Notes: generated from the letters alone by a model not told the origin. Shown: positions 9,647 to 20,475, counted from the stretch's first letter. The stretch is DNA of 64,000 nucleotides from Liolophura sinensis (GCF_032854445.1 NC_088295.1:58323249-58387248); one strand, 5' to 3'. Made by a program: numbers and translations.

Positions 9647-12547
9647 AGAAACATTCCCCAGCTGAAACAAACCTCATACTCCGCTCCGTTTTGATAGGCA
9701 TTTTGATCAGACAGCTGTGGTGTTGGAAGGAAATGTGGGAAACAGATTAATAAGAAAGCAGAATGTAAATTTAGCCGATTGTAGGAGAGAACTTCACATT
9801 TTGCACGTGGGAGAGAACTATGCTAGGTGTTTATTGGATAAATGCATTATTTTCGTGTTGTCATTTGACTTTTGGCGTTTCCGTTTTCGTAACACATTTG
9901 TTTGGTGTTGCATCACATACAGATCCCATCGTGAAATGCTTCATGATGAAAGTCGAAGGAAATTCTGTAATCACGAGTAAGGACATCAACAAATCAACCA
10001 CTGGCCACAATCCAAGTTCGAATTCACAGTGCTTAAGGGAGTGAAAACTTGAGGAAATGAACGGAACCTTCCGGGATCAGTCATATCGGAGTGTTTCTGT
10101 GGACAACACATTGTCTTAACTGTCCATAACACACAGTTCAGCAAATTTTCGGACATTTCAAGACAATGCTCCACATTCTAGTAAACAGGTGCCAATGTCC
10201 ATATGCTTATGGTAGTATACAGACATAATAGATCGCCTTGCTCAATACACCATACATGGCCTCTAGCCCACCCATCAAGTTTAGTCCGACTAGACTTTGG
10301 CGTGTCCCTTTGGAAACCGTAAAGTATCAATTGTAGGTCTGACTCAACAAATACTTTCCCTTCCCTCTACGAGTGGGGGCAAAAAAGCAGACACATTAGT
10401 TGCTGGTTTCCTGCCTTGAACGTGATGTCAAAATACGTTTTTTCAGCGTTGTCCGCCATGTAGTCTTAGGCACTTGCAATGCACACAGCATTTGATTTGT
10501 GCGTCTGAAATTTTCTGTATGCATAAATCCGATCTGATTGGATAACGGTTAAGTTCTGTTTAATTTCGATAAGAAGACGTGGCCGTCGGACAAATATATG
10601 ATACGAGTGATAGCTTAGCAATATACCTGATTTAACGAAGATGGATGTACTTGAGAAACTTTTGAACATATCCAAAAGAGCTGGATTGGCATAGTTCCCA
10701 CGTTCTGGATTCTAATGGGTGTACTGGTGAAGTAATGAAGCCATTAGTTCCCATGATCAGCGAGGGACAGATCATGCACTTGTACCAGTTATGAGTGCAA
10801 ATTCCAACGCAGTGATTTGTGTCGTCTTGCACGCAGTCCTTTCGTTAAGAGAATCATCCATATGTATCATGACCTCCATTTCATGATGATCTTGTCGCAC
10901 TCTACTGTATATGCTTTGCTCTCCGTCCAGGAAGGTCTGCCTGCAGCCTGCAGATGGTCGTGGGTTTCCCCGGGCTCTGTCAGGTTTCCTCCCACCATAA
11001 TGCTGGCCGCCGTGAAATATTCTTGAGTGCGTCGTAAAGCACCAATCAAATGAAAAAATAAATAAATATATATGCTTTGTGTGTGGGCAAACCCTGAAAC
11101 ACACTGGACGACTAAGAAAATGTCTGCATATGTCAACGAACTAATTATTGTATTCTACGCATTATGTCTAACAGATAATTGATTTGCGAAATCCAGAACG
11201 GTGTGATGTTTAGAAGTTAAATAAAGGCATTTGCATAACGACGCTCATGCAAAGAGTGACATTGCTCTTTGCTCTCCATGATGAGGGAAAGAATCCAGAA
11301 ATACCACACACAAATTCTTGTAGTAATTACGTCTGACGTTAATTCAAATCGTCACACAACACACAAGATCTAACAAATTTTACAATACGAAACATGTACA
11401 GGCTATATGCAGAACCTTTTGGTATATATAACTATCTGAAGGATAACCCACTGCGTCAAAATTAAAACTATTTGTCTCATGGTAAAGTCGGCGTGACAGG
11501 AAACATTTGTGGTCTTTGTGTGAATAAATGTTAATGGTGCATACGCTCAAACGACAGTCTAATTATTTACACTTTGTTTTTTCGAGGCTTGTACTGAATG
11601 TTGTTTTGGTAAATGATCTTGTGTGTGTTACCCAGGAACGTCCATCATGAGTGACGCCTGATTCTCTGACAGTCCTCAGTTTCGACGCCTACATTTATAC
11701 GCTATTGCCTCATCTTAGGGAGATCTTGTTCTCTGGCTACAAATGACAATGAAGGCCGCATTATTATGATTATAAACGCACACGTATCTTTACAGTTTTC
11801 AAAGTAACCGACTACCAAGATAGTAAAGGAATGCCCAATTTGATCCTGCCACACATAACATTCAGGTACTTGTCTGATTGTTGATTATCGACAGACTCCA
11901 GAACGTTCCCTAACTTTACAGAGCCCAGTTTCGTACCTGAAGGTGGGGTTATTGATGGGATGCTATGTTAAAGGCAAAGAAGTACATGTCAGATGAAAGA
12001 TCGATAAATGTTGTCCGGAAAAATAGTTTGGTTTATTTTTTAGAATATTTTTCGACTGAGTAAAATGCATTTAAACTTTGGATTTTACTGTGGCCTTTTC
12101 TGACTATGTTGGGACCAGTAATGTCACTTGAGCTTTTTGCCGCTGGACACACACAGAGGTCATCTTGTAACGTTGACCGCAAGTGTGTCAATGTATTTAT
12201 ACGCAGTGAGTAGAAATGTTCTGAACAAAGAACTGAAGTGGTTTGACTGTACCTAAAATGTTGTACATTACCCAGCAAACAGGTGTGGACCTACTTTCTT
12301 TGGTTGGCTGGTTTTGCATAAGTTCCATATTGCAGACTGAAGTCAAATTTTCAAGGGTTCATTCTTGAAAAAAAAACAAAAAAAAAACAACCTAATATGA
12401 AAATGCCGAAGGATGAACTCACTCTCAGCATCATGAATGATTGTAAAGCTGACGTCTGAGTACTAGTTGTGCTATTGCAGCTGACCCGACGTGTACATAC
12501 CTATATACATCGTGTAATCCGAGTAAGCTGTGGCCTCAATGTAGGTT
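9647..12547. other. Intergenic region between gene 1 and the Ig-array gene
   Basis: No gene seen. It contains the block at about 10605-11070, which reappears directly behind the Ig array, and an upstream block shared with gene 1 near its right end. The 11.1-12.5 kb part shows nothing recognisable. Confidence 0.6.
10605..11070 (+). repeat. Direct repeat, left copy (with truncated SINE)
   Basis: This stretch is clearly homologous, with small deletions, to 19702-20040 immediately after the Ig array. Shared segments include the one beginning TTAGTTCCCATG and the region around CATATGTATCATGACCTCC. Its right part, about 10927-11070, is the 3' half of a family-1 SINE. The two copies flank the whole Ig-array gene. 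Confidence 0.75.
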
Positions 12548-12576
12548 TTATTTTTACTTCCGGATTGACACTGTTA
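12548..12576 (+). promoter_or_regulatory. Conserved upstream block with ETS-type core (array gene)
   Basis: Counterpart of the block upstream of gene 1, again containing ACTTCCGG followed by ATTGACA, about 200 bp before the start codon. Confidence 0.4.
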
Positions 12577-12766
12577 TGTATGTATCTAGCATGGGTTAGT
12601 CTGGTTATGTGGATATTTTCACGGACAGAGTAACGCAACTTAAATTACAACAGTTTAGCTGTCTTGTTGCCCAGTGTATGGTGCAGTAACAGAGAACTTC
12701 TATTCTGGAATGGAGATCTGTGCATCGAGCGCATGGCCTACCAGGCCTACCAAGCTGACAGTAACA

Positions 12767-12806
12767 ATGACAAAATTACTAACTCTGTTTGTCAGCTTTT
12801 GGCAAC
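12767..12806 (+). CDS. Array gene exon 1: signal peptide
   Basis: Encodes MTKLLTLFVSFWQ, 40 nt, ending in phase 1 at CAAC|GTAAGT. Joined to the first V exon it continues LPFLPG, completing a typical signal sequence. The open frame extends upstream to an earlier ATG, but this start matches the same-length exon of gene 1. Confidence 0.75.
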
Positions 12807-15800
12807 GTAAGTATACTGTGTGTATGAACCGACAAAATCTCCTGAACTATGTATAAAATGCACCTGGACTGTTTGTAACTGAACCTGGACTGTGTGTAAA
12901 ACTGCTCCGGCTAGCACAGCGTAATGACCCAGGAGTCTCTCACTAATGCGGTCGCTGTGAGTTCAAGTCCAGCTCATGCTGGCTTCCTCTCCGGTTGTAA
13001 GTGGAAAGGTCTGCACCAATCTACGGATGATCGTGGGTTTCCCCTGGGCTCTGCCCGGTTTCCTCCCACCATAATGCTGGCCGCCGTCGTATAAGTGAAA
13101 TATTCTTGAGTACGGCGTGAAACACCAATCAAATAAATAAATAAATAAATAAAACTGCACCTGGGTGTGTGTAAACTGCACCCGGACTGTGTGCAAACTG
13201 CAACTAGACTGTGACATCTCTGGCCAATTATTTGTAATATACCTTGTCACATCTTCATTATTTTATGTTACAAGGGTACATCCCTCCGATTTGTAACTCC
13301 TACGTTTCAGTTTCAATGGTGTCAAGTCTGACTATATCAGCGGTAGGAGTATGTTGGCACTAGAACTGGACTATAGTTAAAAGATTCCTCACCTCTATTG
13401 CTATAAGAGAAATATGGTTCAAGTTGACAGTGTAGCCTTGTGCCTAAGCAAACAAACATGCAAACAATATTTTCAACTGTTGTCATGGATCATCTATGCA
13501 GATCATTTGTATCCGCTCTTTGTTATATTTCAGTGCCCTTTCTCCCGGGTCTGTCAATCTCTACAGCAGGTGATGTCGTGGCCGGTCGTCCCTTTACCCT
13601 ACAGTGTAAGATAACCAGGCCGACAGGTGACAGGTCTGTTGTCACCTGGACCCGTGATGATGGTCAGGCCTCATACCGTATATACGCTACCCGTGAGTGT
13701 ACAGCGTCAATACAGCTATCATCACAATCACCAGCTGGGCTATCAGGGGGATGTCAACACGTCAATGGGGTAGAGGTTTACACAGTGACGATAGAGAGCA
13801 CCACAGAAGACACGGGCCGGGGAAGATGGAGATGTCAGTATGCAGGCAGGATTGTCAGTACTACTCTGGATGTTCAAGGTAACGACTTTTAACATAATCA
13901 GATGAGATATGGTTATGTCAGCATAGACTGAAGAGTGCCAATGTCAATCTCGACGTACAAGGTAAACGTGTCATAGTGTGATTCGAAACATTGCAGAAAG
14001 ACCCACCTCAGTAACACTCGGTATTTCCTCAAGAAATTTCCTCTCAAATTCGATTCCCATGTCACTCATTCCTTACATGTTCTCCATCACGTTTATTACT
14101 AACACTGTCATTGAGTGCATGAAGACTCATAGGGGACACAAATGACTTAAAATTTAATAGTTTTGTTTATTTGTGGATTAACTATGTGCATGTGTGGTAA
14201 ACTGCCAGTATGAAATAAAGTCATGTGTAGGAGCTGATTATTAGACTATAAATACGTATTTTTGTTTGCTTGTTGTTCAAATACATGTATGTAGAATATT
14301 GTTTAATATTGAAACAGTGCTCATAGTCGACGGCTTCTCACGTGTTGGTGGTTCGTTTTTATTGTACAGTGAATGTACGGGTCTTTACATCTGGTGTCTG
14401 CAGCGTGATATACTCGTGAGTCAGCACTGTATGTATGTTGGCACTAGAATTGGACTGCAGTTAAAGGATTCCTCACCTCTATTGCTATGAGAGAAATATT
14501 GTTCAGGTTGACAGTGTAGCCTTGTGCCTAAGCAAACAACATCCAAACAAAATTTTCAATTATGGTCATGGATTATCTATGCAGATCATTTGTGCCCGCT
14601 CTTTGTTATATTTTAGTGCCCTCTGTCCCGGGTCTGTCAATCTCTGCAGCAGGTGATGTCGTGGCCGGACGTCCCTTTACCCTACAGTGTAAGATAACCA
14701 GGCCGACAGGTGACAGGTCTGTTGTCACCTGGACCCGTGATGATGGTCAGGCCTCATACCGTATATACGCCACCCGTGAGTGTACAGCGTCAATACAGGT
14801 ATCACCATCATCACCAGCCGGGTTATCAGGGGGATGTCAACACGTCAACGGTGAAGAGGTTTACACAGTGACGATAGAGAACGCCACAGAAGACACGGGC
14901 CGGGGGATATGGAGATGTCAGTATGTAGGCAGGATTGTCAGTACTGCTCTGGATGTTCAAGGTAATGGCTTTTAACATAATCAGATGAGATATGGTTATG
15001 TCAGCATAGACTGAAGAGTGCCAATGTCAATCTGGACGTACAAGGTAAACGTGTCATAGTGTGATTCGAAACATTGCAGAAAGACCCACCTCAGTAACAC
15101 TTGGGATTTCCTCAAGAAATTTCCTCTCAAATTCGATTCCCATGTCACTCATTCCTTATATGTTCTCCATCACGTTTATTACTAATACTGTCATTGAGTG
15201 CATGAAGACTCATAGGGGACACAAATGACTTAAAATTTAATAGTTTTGTTTATTTGTGGATTAACTATGTGCATGTGTGGTAAACTGCCAGTATGAAATA
15301 AAGTCATGTGTAGGAGCTGATTATTAGACTATAAATACGTATTTTTGTTTGCTTGTTGTTCAGATACATGTATGTAGAATATTGTTTAATATTGAAACAG
15401 TGCTCATAGTCGACGGCTTATCACGTGTTGGTGGTTCGTTTTTATTGTACAGTGAATGTACGGGTCTTTACATCTGGTGTCTGCAGCGTGACATTCACGT
15501 GAGTCAGCACTGTATGTAAACTGAACAAAAATATAAACGCACCAACCTATAAATCCAAGTCGAACTGACCATTATTTGGAAATGGTCAAACCAGTGATAT
15601 ATTTGTTTAATGGGTGCTTCGTGTTGCACAACACAAGTGGTCCCATTGCAATTGACCATTCTGAGTGGGTGTACTCATATGCTGAAAAAGTCAACCCGTG
15701 TGACCAATGGGGCGTGACAGTGCGACGGTCAGTGTGCGTGAGCATCACGCAGACATTCCGTACAGCTTGCTCAATAAAAGGCCACCCCAAAGTGTGGATT

Positions 15801-18800
15801 TGTGCCACATGCCGACATGCCACAGATGTCACAAATCATGAGGGAGCGTGCCATTGGCATGCTTAATGCTGGGTTATCTGTTACTGCTGTGGCAGCCCAA
15901 CTGAATGTGCATCATTCCACTATCAGCCGCCTGAGGGACTCGCTTCAGAGAGACTGGTACCACAGTCAACTGCGCACATGCCCGCCGGCCACGTGTGACC
16001 ACGCCCGCACAAGACCAGCACATGCGGCTCCAACACCTGCGTGATCGGACCCGCTCAACAACCAGAACTGCTGATGAGTCTGTCGGTCTTCACAACAGGC
16101 GGATTTCAGCCCAGACAGTCAGGAACCGGCTGCGGGAGGCTCATCTCCGGTCACGTCGACCACACCAAGGCATCGACCTAACGGTAGCCCGACGTCGGAC
16201 ACCACTGGACTGGGCCAATATTCATGTGCGCTGGACACTTGCTCGTTGGAGGACTGTGCTCTTTAATGACGAATCTCGCTTCCAGCTGCACCATGCTGAT
16301 GGCAGAGTTCGGGTTTGGCGCCGTGCTGGTGAGCGGTATGCTGACGCTGATGTCCTGCGACGGGTGGCTTATGGTGGCGGAAGTGTCATGGTGTGGGCAG
16401 GCATTTGTCATGGACAGCGCACACGTCTGCATTTCATCGACGGCAACCTTAATGCACAACGTTACCGAGATGAAATCCTTAGACCTATTGTTGCGCCCTT
16501 TGTGGTGCTCCATCATTTGACTTTCCAACACGACAACGCCCGCCCACACACTGCCAGGATATGCAGGGACTTCCTTGAGGAGGAGGATATTCCTGTCCTC
16601 AACTGGCCGCCGTATTCACCAGACATGTCACCCATTAAACACCTCTGGGATGTTCTGGATAGGCGTGTCCGCCACCGGGTTCCAGTTCCCCAGAACATTC
16701 GCCTAATGCGAGTGGTACTCCAGGAGGACTGGGACAACATCCCCCAGCCCACAATTGACAACTTTTTGATGTCCATGCGTCGCCGGTGTACAGCTCTACG
16801 CGAGGCTAATGGTGGTCACACGCGTTACTGACGTCTGTGAACTTGGCCCATTGACCCCCATTGTCCTCTTCCTGCCATTACTGCAGGGCTATTGCTTGAG
16901 AATTGATTGCAATGCTCGCAAATTAAAGCTGAATTGTTCAAAACTATGTCCCATTGTTTTGGGATATGTACTATATTTTGTGATATAAAAATAACAGAAA
17001 ATATTTGTTCGTGCGTTTATATTTTTGTTCAGTGTATGTTGGCACTGGAATTGGACTGCAGTTAAAGGATTCCTCACCTCTACTGCTATGAGAGAAATAT
17101 TGTTCAAGTTGACAGTGTAGCCTTGTGCCTAAGCAAACAACATCCAAACAAAATTTTCAATTATGGTCATGGATTATCTATGTAGATCATTTGTACCCGC
17201 CCTTTGTTATATTTTAGTGCCCTCTGTCCCGGGTCTGTCAATCTCTGCAGCAGGTGATGTCGTGGCCGGTCGTCCCTTTACCCTACAGTGTAAGATAACC
17301 AGGCCGACAGGTGACAGGTCTGTTGTCACCTGGACCCGTGATGATGGTCAGGCCTCATACCGTATATACGCCACACGTGAATGTACACCATCAATACAGA
17401 TTTCCTCACAATCACCAGCTGGGCTATCAGGGGGATGTCAACACGTCAACGGGGTAGAGGTTTACACAGTGACGATACAGAACGTCACAGAAGACACGGG
17501 CCGGGGAAGATGGAGATGTCAGTTTGCACGGAGGAGTGTCAGTACTACTCTGGATGTTCAAGGTAACGACTTTTAACATAATTAGATTAGATATGGTTAT
17601 GTCAGCATAGACTGAGGAGTGGCAATGTCAATCTGGACGTACAAGGTAAACGTGTCATAGTGTGATTTGTAAACATTGCAGAAAGACCCACCGCAGTAAC
17701 ACTTGGGATTTCCTCAAGAAATTTCCTCTCAAATTCGATTTCCATGTCACTCATTCTTTATATGTTCTTTATCACGTTTTTTACTAACACTGTCATTGAG
17801 TGCATGAAGACTCATAAGGGACACAAATGACTTAAAATTTAATAGTTTTGTTTATTTGTGGATTAACTATGTGCATGTGTGGTAAACTGCCAGTATCAAA
17901 TTAAGTCATGTGTAGGAGCTGATTATTAGACTATAAATACGTATTTTTGTTTGCTTGTTGTTCAGATACATGTATGTAGAATATTGTTTAATATTGAAAC
18001 AGTGCTCATAGTCGACGGCTTCTCACGTGTTGGTGGTTCGTTTTTATTGTACAGTGAATGTACGGGTCTTTACATCTGGTGTCTGCAGCGTGACATACAC
18101 GTTAGTCAGCACTGTATGTTTGTTGGCACTAGAACTGGACTGCAGTTAAAGGATTCCTCACCTCTATTGCTATGAGAGAAATATGGTTCAAGCTGACAGT
18201 GTAGCCTTGTGCCTAAGCAAACAACATCCAAACAATATTTTCAACTGTGGTCATGGATTATCTATGCAGATCATTTGTACCCGCCCTTTGTTATATTTTA
18301 GTGCCCTCTGTCCCGGGTCTGTCAATCTCTGCAGCAGGTGATGTCGTGGCCGGTCGTCCCTTTACCCTACAGTGTAAGATAACCAGGCCGACAGGTGACA
18401 GGTCTGTTGTCACCTGGACCCGTAATGATGGTCAGGCCTTATACCGTATATACGCCGGCCGTGAGTGTACAGCGTCAATACCGGTATCACCATCATCACC
18501 AGCCGGGTTATCAGGGGGATGTCAACAGGTCAACGGTGAAGAGGTTTACACAGTGACGATAGAGAACGCCACAGAAGACACGGGCCGGGGAAGATGGAGA
18601 TGTCAGTATGCAGGCAGGATTGTCAGTACTGCTCTGGATGTTCAAGGTAACGACTTTTAACATAATCAGATGAGATATGGTTATGTCAGCATAGACTGAA
18701 GAGTGGCAATGTCAATCTGGACGTACAAGATAAACGTGTCATAGTGTGATTTGTAAACATTGCAGAAAGACCCACCGCAGTAACACTTGGGATTTCCTCA

Positions 18801-19745
18801 AGAAATTTCCTCTCAAATTCGATTCCCATGTCACTCATTCCTTATATGTTCTCCATCACGTTTATTACTAACACTGTCATTGCCTGCATGAAGACTCAAA
18901 GGGGACACAAATGACTTAAAATTTAATAGTTTTGTTTATTTGTGGATTAACTATGTGCATGTGTGGTAAACTACCAGTATGAAATAAAGTCATGTGTAGG
19001 AGCTGATTATTAGACTATAAATACGTATTTTTGTTTGCTTGTTGTTCAGATACATGTATGTAGAATATTGTTAAATATTGAAACAGTGCTCATAATCGAC
19101 GGCTTATCACGTGTTGGTGGTTCGTTTTTATTGTACAGTGAATGTGCGGGTCTTCACATCTGGTGTCTGCAGCATGACATACACGTGAGTCAGCACTGTA
19201 TGTATGTTGGCACTAGAATTGGACTGCAGTTAAAGGATTCCTCACCTCTGTTGTTATGAGAGAAATATTGTTCAAGTTGACAGTGTAGCCTTGTGCCTAA
19301 GCAAACAACATCCAAACAAAATTTTCAATTATGGTCATGGATTATCTATGCAGATCATTTGTACCCCGCCCTTTGTTATATTTTAGTGCGCTCTGTCCCG
19401 GGTCTGTCAATCTCTGCAGCAGGTGATGTCGTGGCCGGTCGTCCCTTTACCCTACAGTGTAAGATAACCAGGCCGACAGGTGACAGGTCTGTTGTCACCT
19501 GGACCCGTGATGTTGGTCAGGCCTCATACCGTATATACGCCACCCGTGAGTGTACAGCGTCAATACCGGTATCACCATCATCACCAGCCGGGTTATCAGG
19601 GGGATGTCAACACGTCAACGAGGAAGAGGTTTACACAGTGACGATACGGAACGTCACAGGAGACACGGGCCGGGGAAGATGGATATGTCAGTATGGAGGC
19701 AGGTGTCATAGCGTGGCAGTATTCGTACCTGATCTGATTTATTGA
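12767..19745 (+). CDS. Secreted-type protein with five tandem V-type Ig domains
   Basis: Exons: 12767-12806 (signal), 13534-13878, 14617-14961, 17218-17562, 18302-18646, 19387-19745. They total 1,779 nt, which is 592 codons plus stop if all are joined. Each middle V exon is exactly 345 nt and phase 1-1, so any subset can be spliced without breaking frame. No FN3 or membrane exon follows on this strand, and the last exon runs to a stop inside foreign flanking sequence, so the predicted product is secreted. The domains match the V domain of gene 1 and of the minus-strand paralogue. Alternatives are mutually exclusive cassette use, or a decaying array. I infer recent unequal-crossover amplification, because the unit period is constant at about 1,084 bp. 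Confidence 0.65.
12901..13153 (+). repeat. Family-1 tRNA-derived SINE in intron 1 of the array gene
   Basis: Lacks the very start of the tRNA-like head but keeps the B-box region (GAGTTCAAGTCC), the body and the ATAAATAAATAAA tail. Antisense frames over it are artefacts. Confidence 0.85.
13534..13878 (+). CDS. Array gene V-type Ig exon, copy 1
   Basis: 115 codons, phase 1-1, acceptor TTTCAG and donor CAAG|GTAACG. It contains FTLQCKITRP, VVTWTRDD, RECTAS, GGCQHV and WRCQYAG. Centre variant: IQLSSQSP. It has LSISTAGD where copies 2-5 have LSISAAGD. Confidence 0.82.
13901..13961 (+). pseudogene. Half-V exon relic in unit 1
   Basis: Reads EIWLCQHRLKSANVNLDVQ in an open frame and ends at a splice-donor-like CAAG|GTAAAC. 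It begins only 22 bases after the preceding donor, so it has no room for its own acceptor. It corresponds to the relic at 2023-2133. Confidence 0.6.
14617..14961 (+). CDS. Array gene V-type Ig exon, copy 2
   Basis: 115 codons, phase 1-1, acceptor TTTTAG and donor CAAG|GTAATG. Variants: IQVSPSSP in the centre, NGEEVYT, and GIWRCQYVGR near the F strand. Confidence 0.82.
14984..15044 (+). pseudogene. Half-V exon relic in unit 2
   Basis: Same open relic as in unit 1, ending at CAAG|GTAAAC. Confidence 0.55.
15519..17034 (+). mobile_element. Tc1-like DNA transposon, 1,516 bp, inactive
   Basis: Terminal inverted repeats carry ACTGAACAAAAATATAAACG at the left and its complement at the right, and they differ only at the outermost base. 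They are flanked by TA target duplications at 15517-15518 and 17035-17036. Array units 1, 4 and 5 supply the empty site (CACTGTATGTATGTTGGC in two of them), which fixes the boundaries. The transposase inside is frameshifted and lacks the catalytic Glu. Confidence 0.93.
15802..16831 (+). pseudogene. Tc1/mariner-family DD34E transposase, frameshifted, DDK
   Basis: The N-terminal helix-turn-helix part lies in one frame (15802 to about 15950: SVTAVAAQLNVHHSTISRLR). The rest lies in another frame, entered near 15950 at ETGTTV and continuing to 16831. The catalytic region shows FNDESRF (first Asp), FQHDNARPH (second Asp) and SPDMSPIKHLWD. The third acidic residue, normally Glu in PIEHLWD, is Lys, with the 34-residue spacing intact. 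Frameshift and DDK together imply a dead copy, mobilisable only in trans if its ends are functional. Confidence 0.9.
17218..17562 (+). CDS. Array gene V-type Ig exon, copy 3
   Basis: 115 codons, phase 1-1, acceptor TTTTAG. Variants: ECTPSIQISSQSP, NGVEVYT, IQNVTED and WRCQFARRS. It shares its central SSQSP..NGVEV segment with copy 1 rather than with adjacent copies 2 and 4. Confidence 0.82.
17585..17645 (+). pseudogene. Half-V exon relic in unit 3
   Basis: Slightly more diverged relic; still ends in CAAG|GTAAAC. Confidence 0.5.
18302..18646 (+). CDS. Array gene V-type Ig exon, copy 4
   Basis: 115 codons, phase 1-1. Variants: TRNDGQALYRIYAGREC, IPVSPSSP and GGCQQVNGEEV. Confidence 0.82.
18669..18729 (+). 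pseudogene. Half-V exon relic in unit 4
   Basis: Same relic as in the other units, but the donor GT has become AT (CAAGATAAAC). Confidence 0.5.
19204..19705 (+). repeat. Ig-array tandem unit 5, truncated
   Basis: Matches the other units until about 19701 inside the V exon. From there it continues into sequence homologous to about 10605 onward. Confidence 0.85.
19387..19745 (+). CDS. Array gene terminal exon: truncated V domain fused to flank
   Basis: The V domain is normal to WICQYGGR. It then changes to CHSVAVFVPDLIY and a TGA instead of the usual STTLDVQG and donor. The change point coincides with the array breakpoint, so the last G strand is replaced by flank-derived residues with one new Cys. 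It may be a true 3' exon of a secreted protein or the broken end of the array. Confidence 0.6.
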
Positions 19746-20040
19746 AGGTGGATGTACCTGACAAACTCTTGAAGGTATTAGTTCCCATATTCAGTGAAGG
19801 ACAGATCACGCACTTTTACCAGTTATGAGCGCAAATTCCCACTTAGCTGTTTCTGTCGTCTTGCACGCAGTCTCCTCGTTAAGAGAACGATCCATATGTA
19901 TCATGACCTCCATTTTGTAATGATTTTGTTGCGTTCTACTTTATATGCTTTGCTCTCTTACCAGGAAGGTCTGCCTGCAGCCTGCAAATGGTCGTGGGTT
20001 TCATCGGACTCTGCCAAGTTTCCTCCCACCATCTTGAGGG
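19702..20040 (+). repeat. Direct repeat, right copy, with truncated SINE
   Basis: Homologous to 10605-11070. It includes a truncated piece of the same family-1 SINE from about 19968, which stops early. It marks the distal border of the amplified segment. Confidence 0.75.
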
Positions 20041-20377
20041 GAGTTTGCGTTAAGTAAATGGCCTCTTTCAATGTATAGATGTCCCAGATATATTATATGA
20101 TGTGGAACTGACTTATTGAGCTCCTGATTGTCAACAAATAATTCTCAACAAAATGTTGACAACAAGCTTCACACTTCCAAGTTTGATGCTCGGCGAGAAT
20201 ATCGAACCAGAAATATTAAGTGTTTTTGTTTATTCTTACCTTTAGAATACAGGCATGAAAACTGCAACACATTCAAAATCATTTTACTATAACATGCCCC
20301 ACATTGTTGCCGTATGAAATCTGGATGGGTTCGTTATGTTTTATTATGCAATCACTACACCGAGTTCCAAGATATAA

Positions 20378-20475
20378 GGTGTTTTACGCCTTGCTCAAGA
20401 ATATTTCACTTATTCCATGGCGGCAACGAACCTCAGAGCATTAGTGAGAGAATCCTGAGTCATTGCGCTGCGATA
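20378..20475 (-). repeat. Fragment of family-1 SINE
   Basis: Contains the reverse complement of the SINE tail (GGTGTTTTACGCC, CTCAAGAATATTTCACTTAT) and some of the head region. Confidence 0.65.

Larger units (their letters stand above)
13351..14434 (+). repeat. Ig-array tandem unit 1 (1,084 bp)
   Basis: Unit anchored on ATGTTGGCACTAG. It contains V exon 1, a half-V relic and a long 3' spacer highly similar to that of the other units. Confidence 0.88.
14435..17035 (+). repeat. Ig-array tandem unit 2 (interrupted by Tc1 element)
   Basis: Removing the 1,516-bp transposon and the duplicated TA leaves 1,083 bp, matching the period of the other units. Confidence 0.88.
17036..18119 (+). repeat. 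Ig-array tandem unit 3 (1,084 bp)
   Basis: Complete unit with V exon 3, a relic half-V and the spacer. Confidence 0.88.
18120..19203 (+). repeat. Ig-array tandem unit 4 (1,084 bp)
   Basis: Complete unit. The relic half-V has lost its donor (CAAGATAAAC). Confidence 0.88.

Noticed and set aside
10772-11136. Overlapping antisense frames near 10.8-11.1 kb
   Set aside because: They cover the truncated SINE and direct repeat and share no protein family features.
14266-19259. A 74-codon open frame recurring in array units (14266, 17951, 19035)
   Set aside because: It lies in the intronic spacer of each unit, and the units are nearly identical, so conservation of the frame follows from recent duplication. 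It has no splice or domain support.
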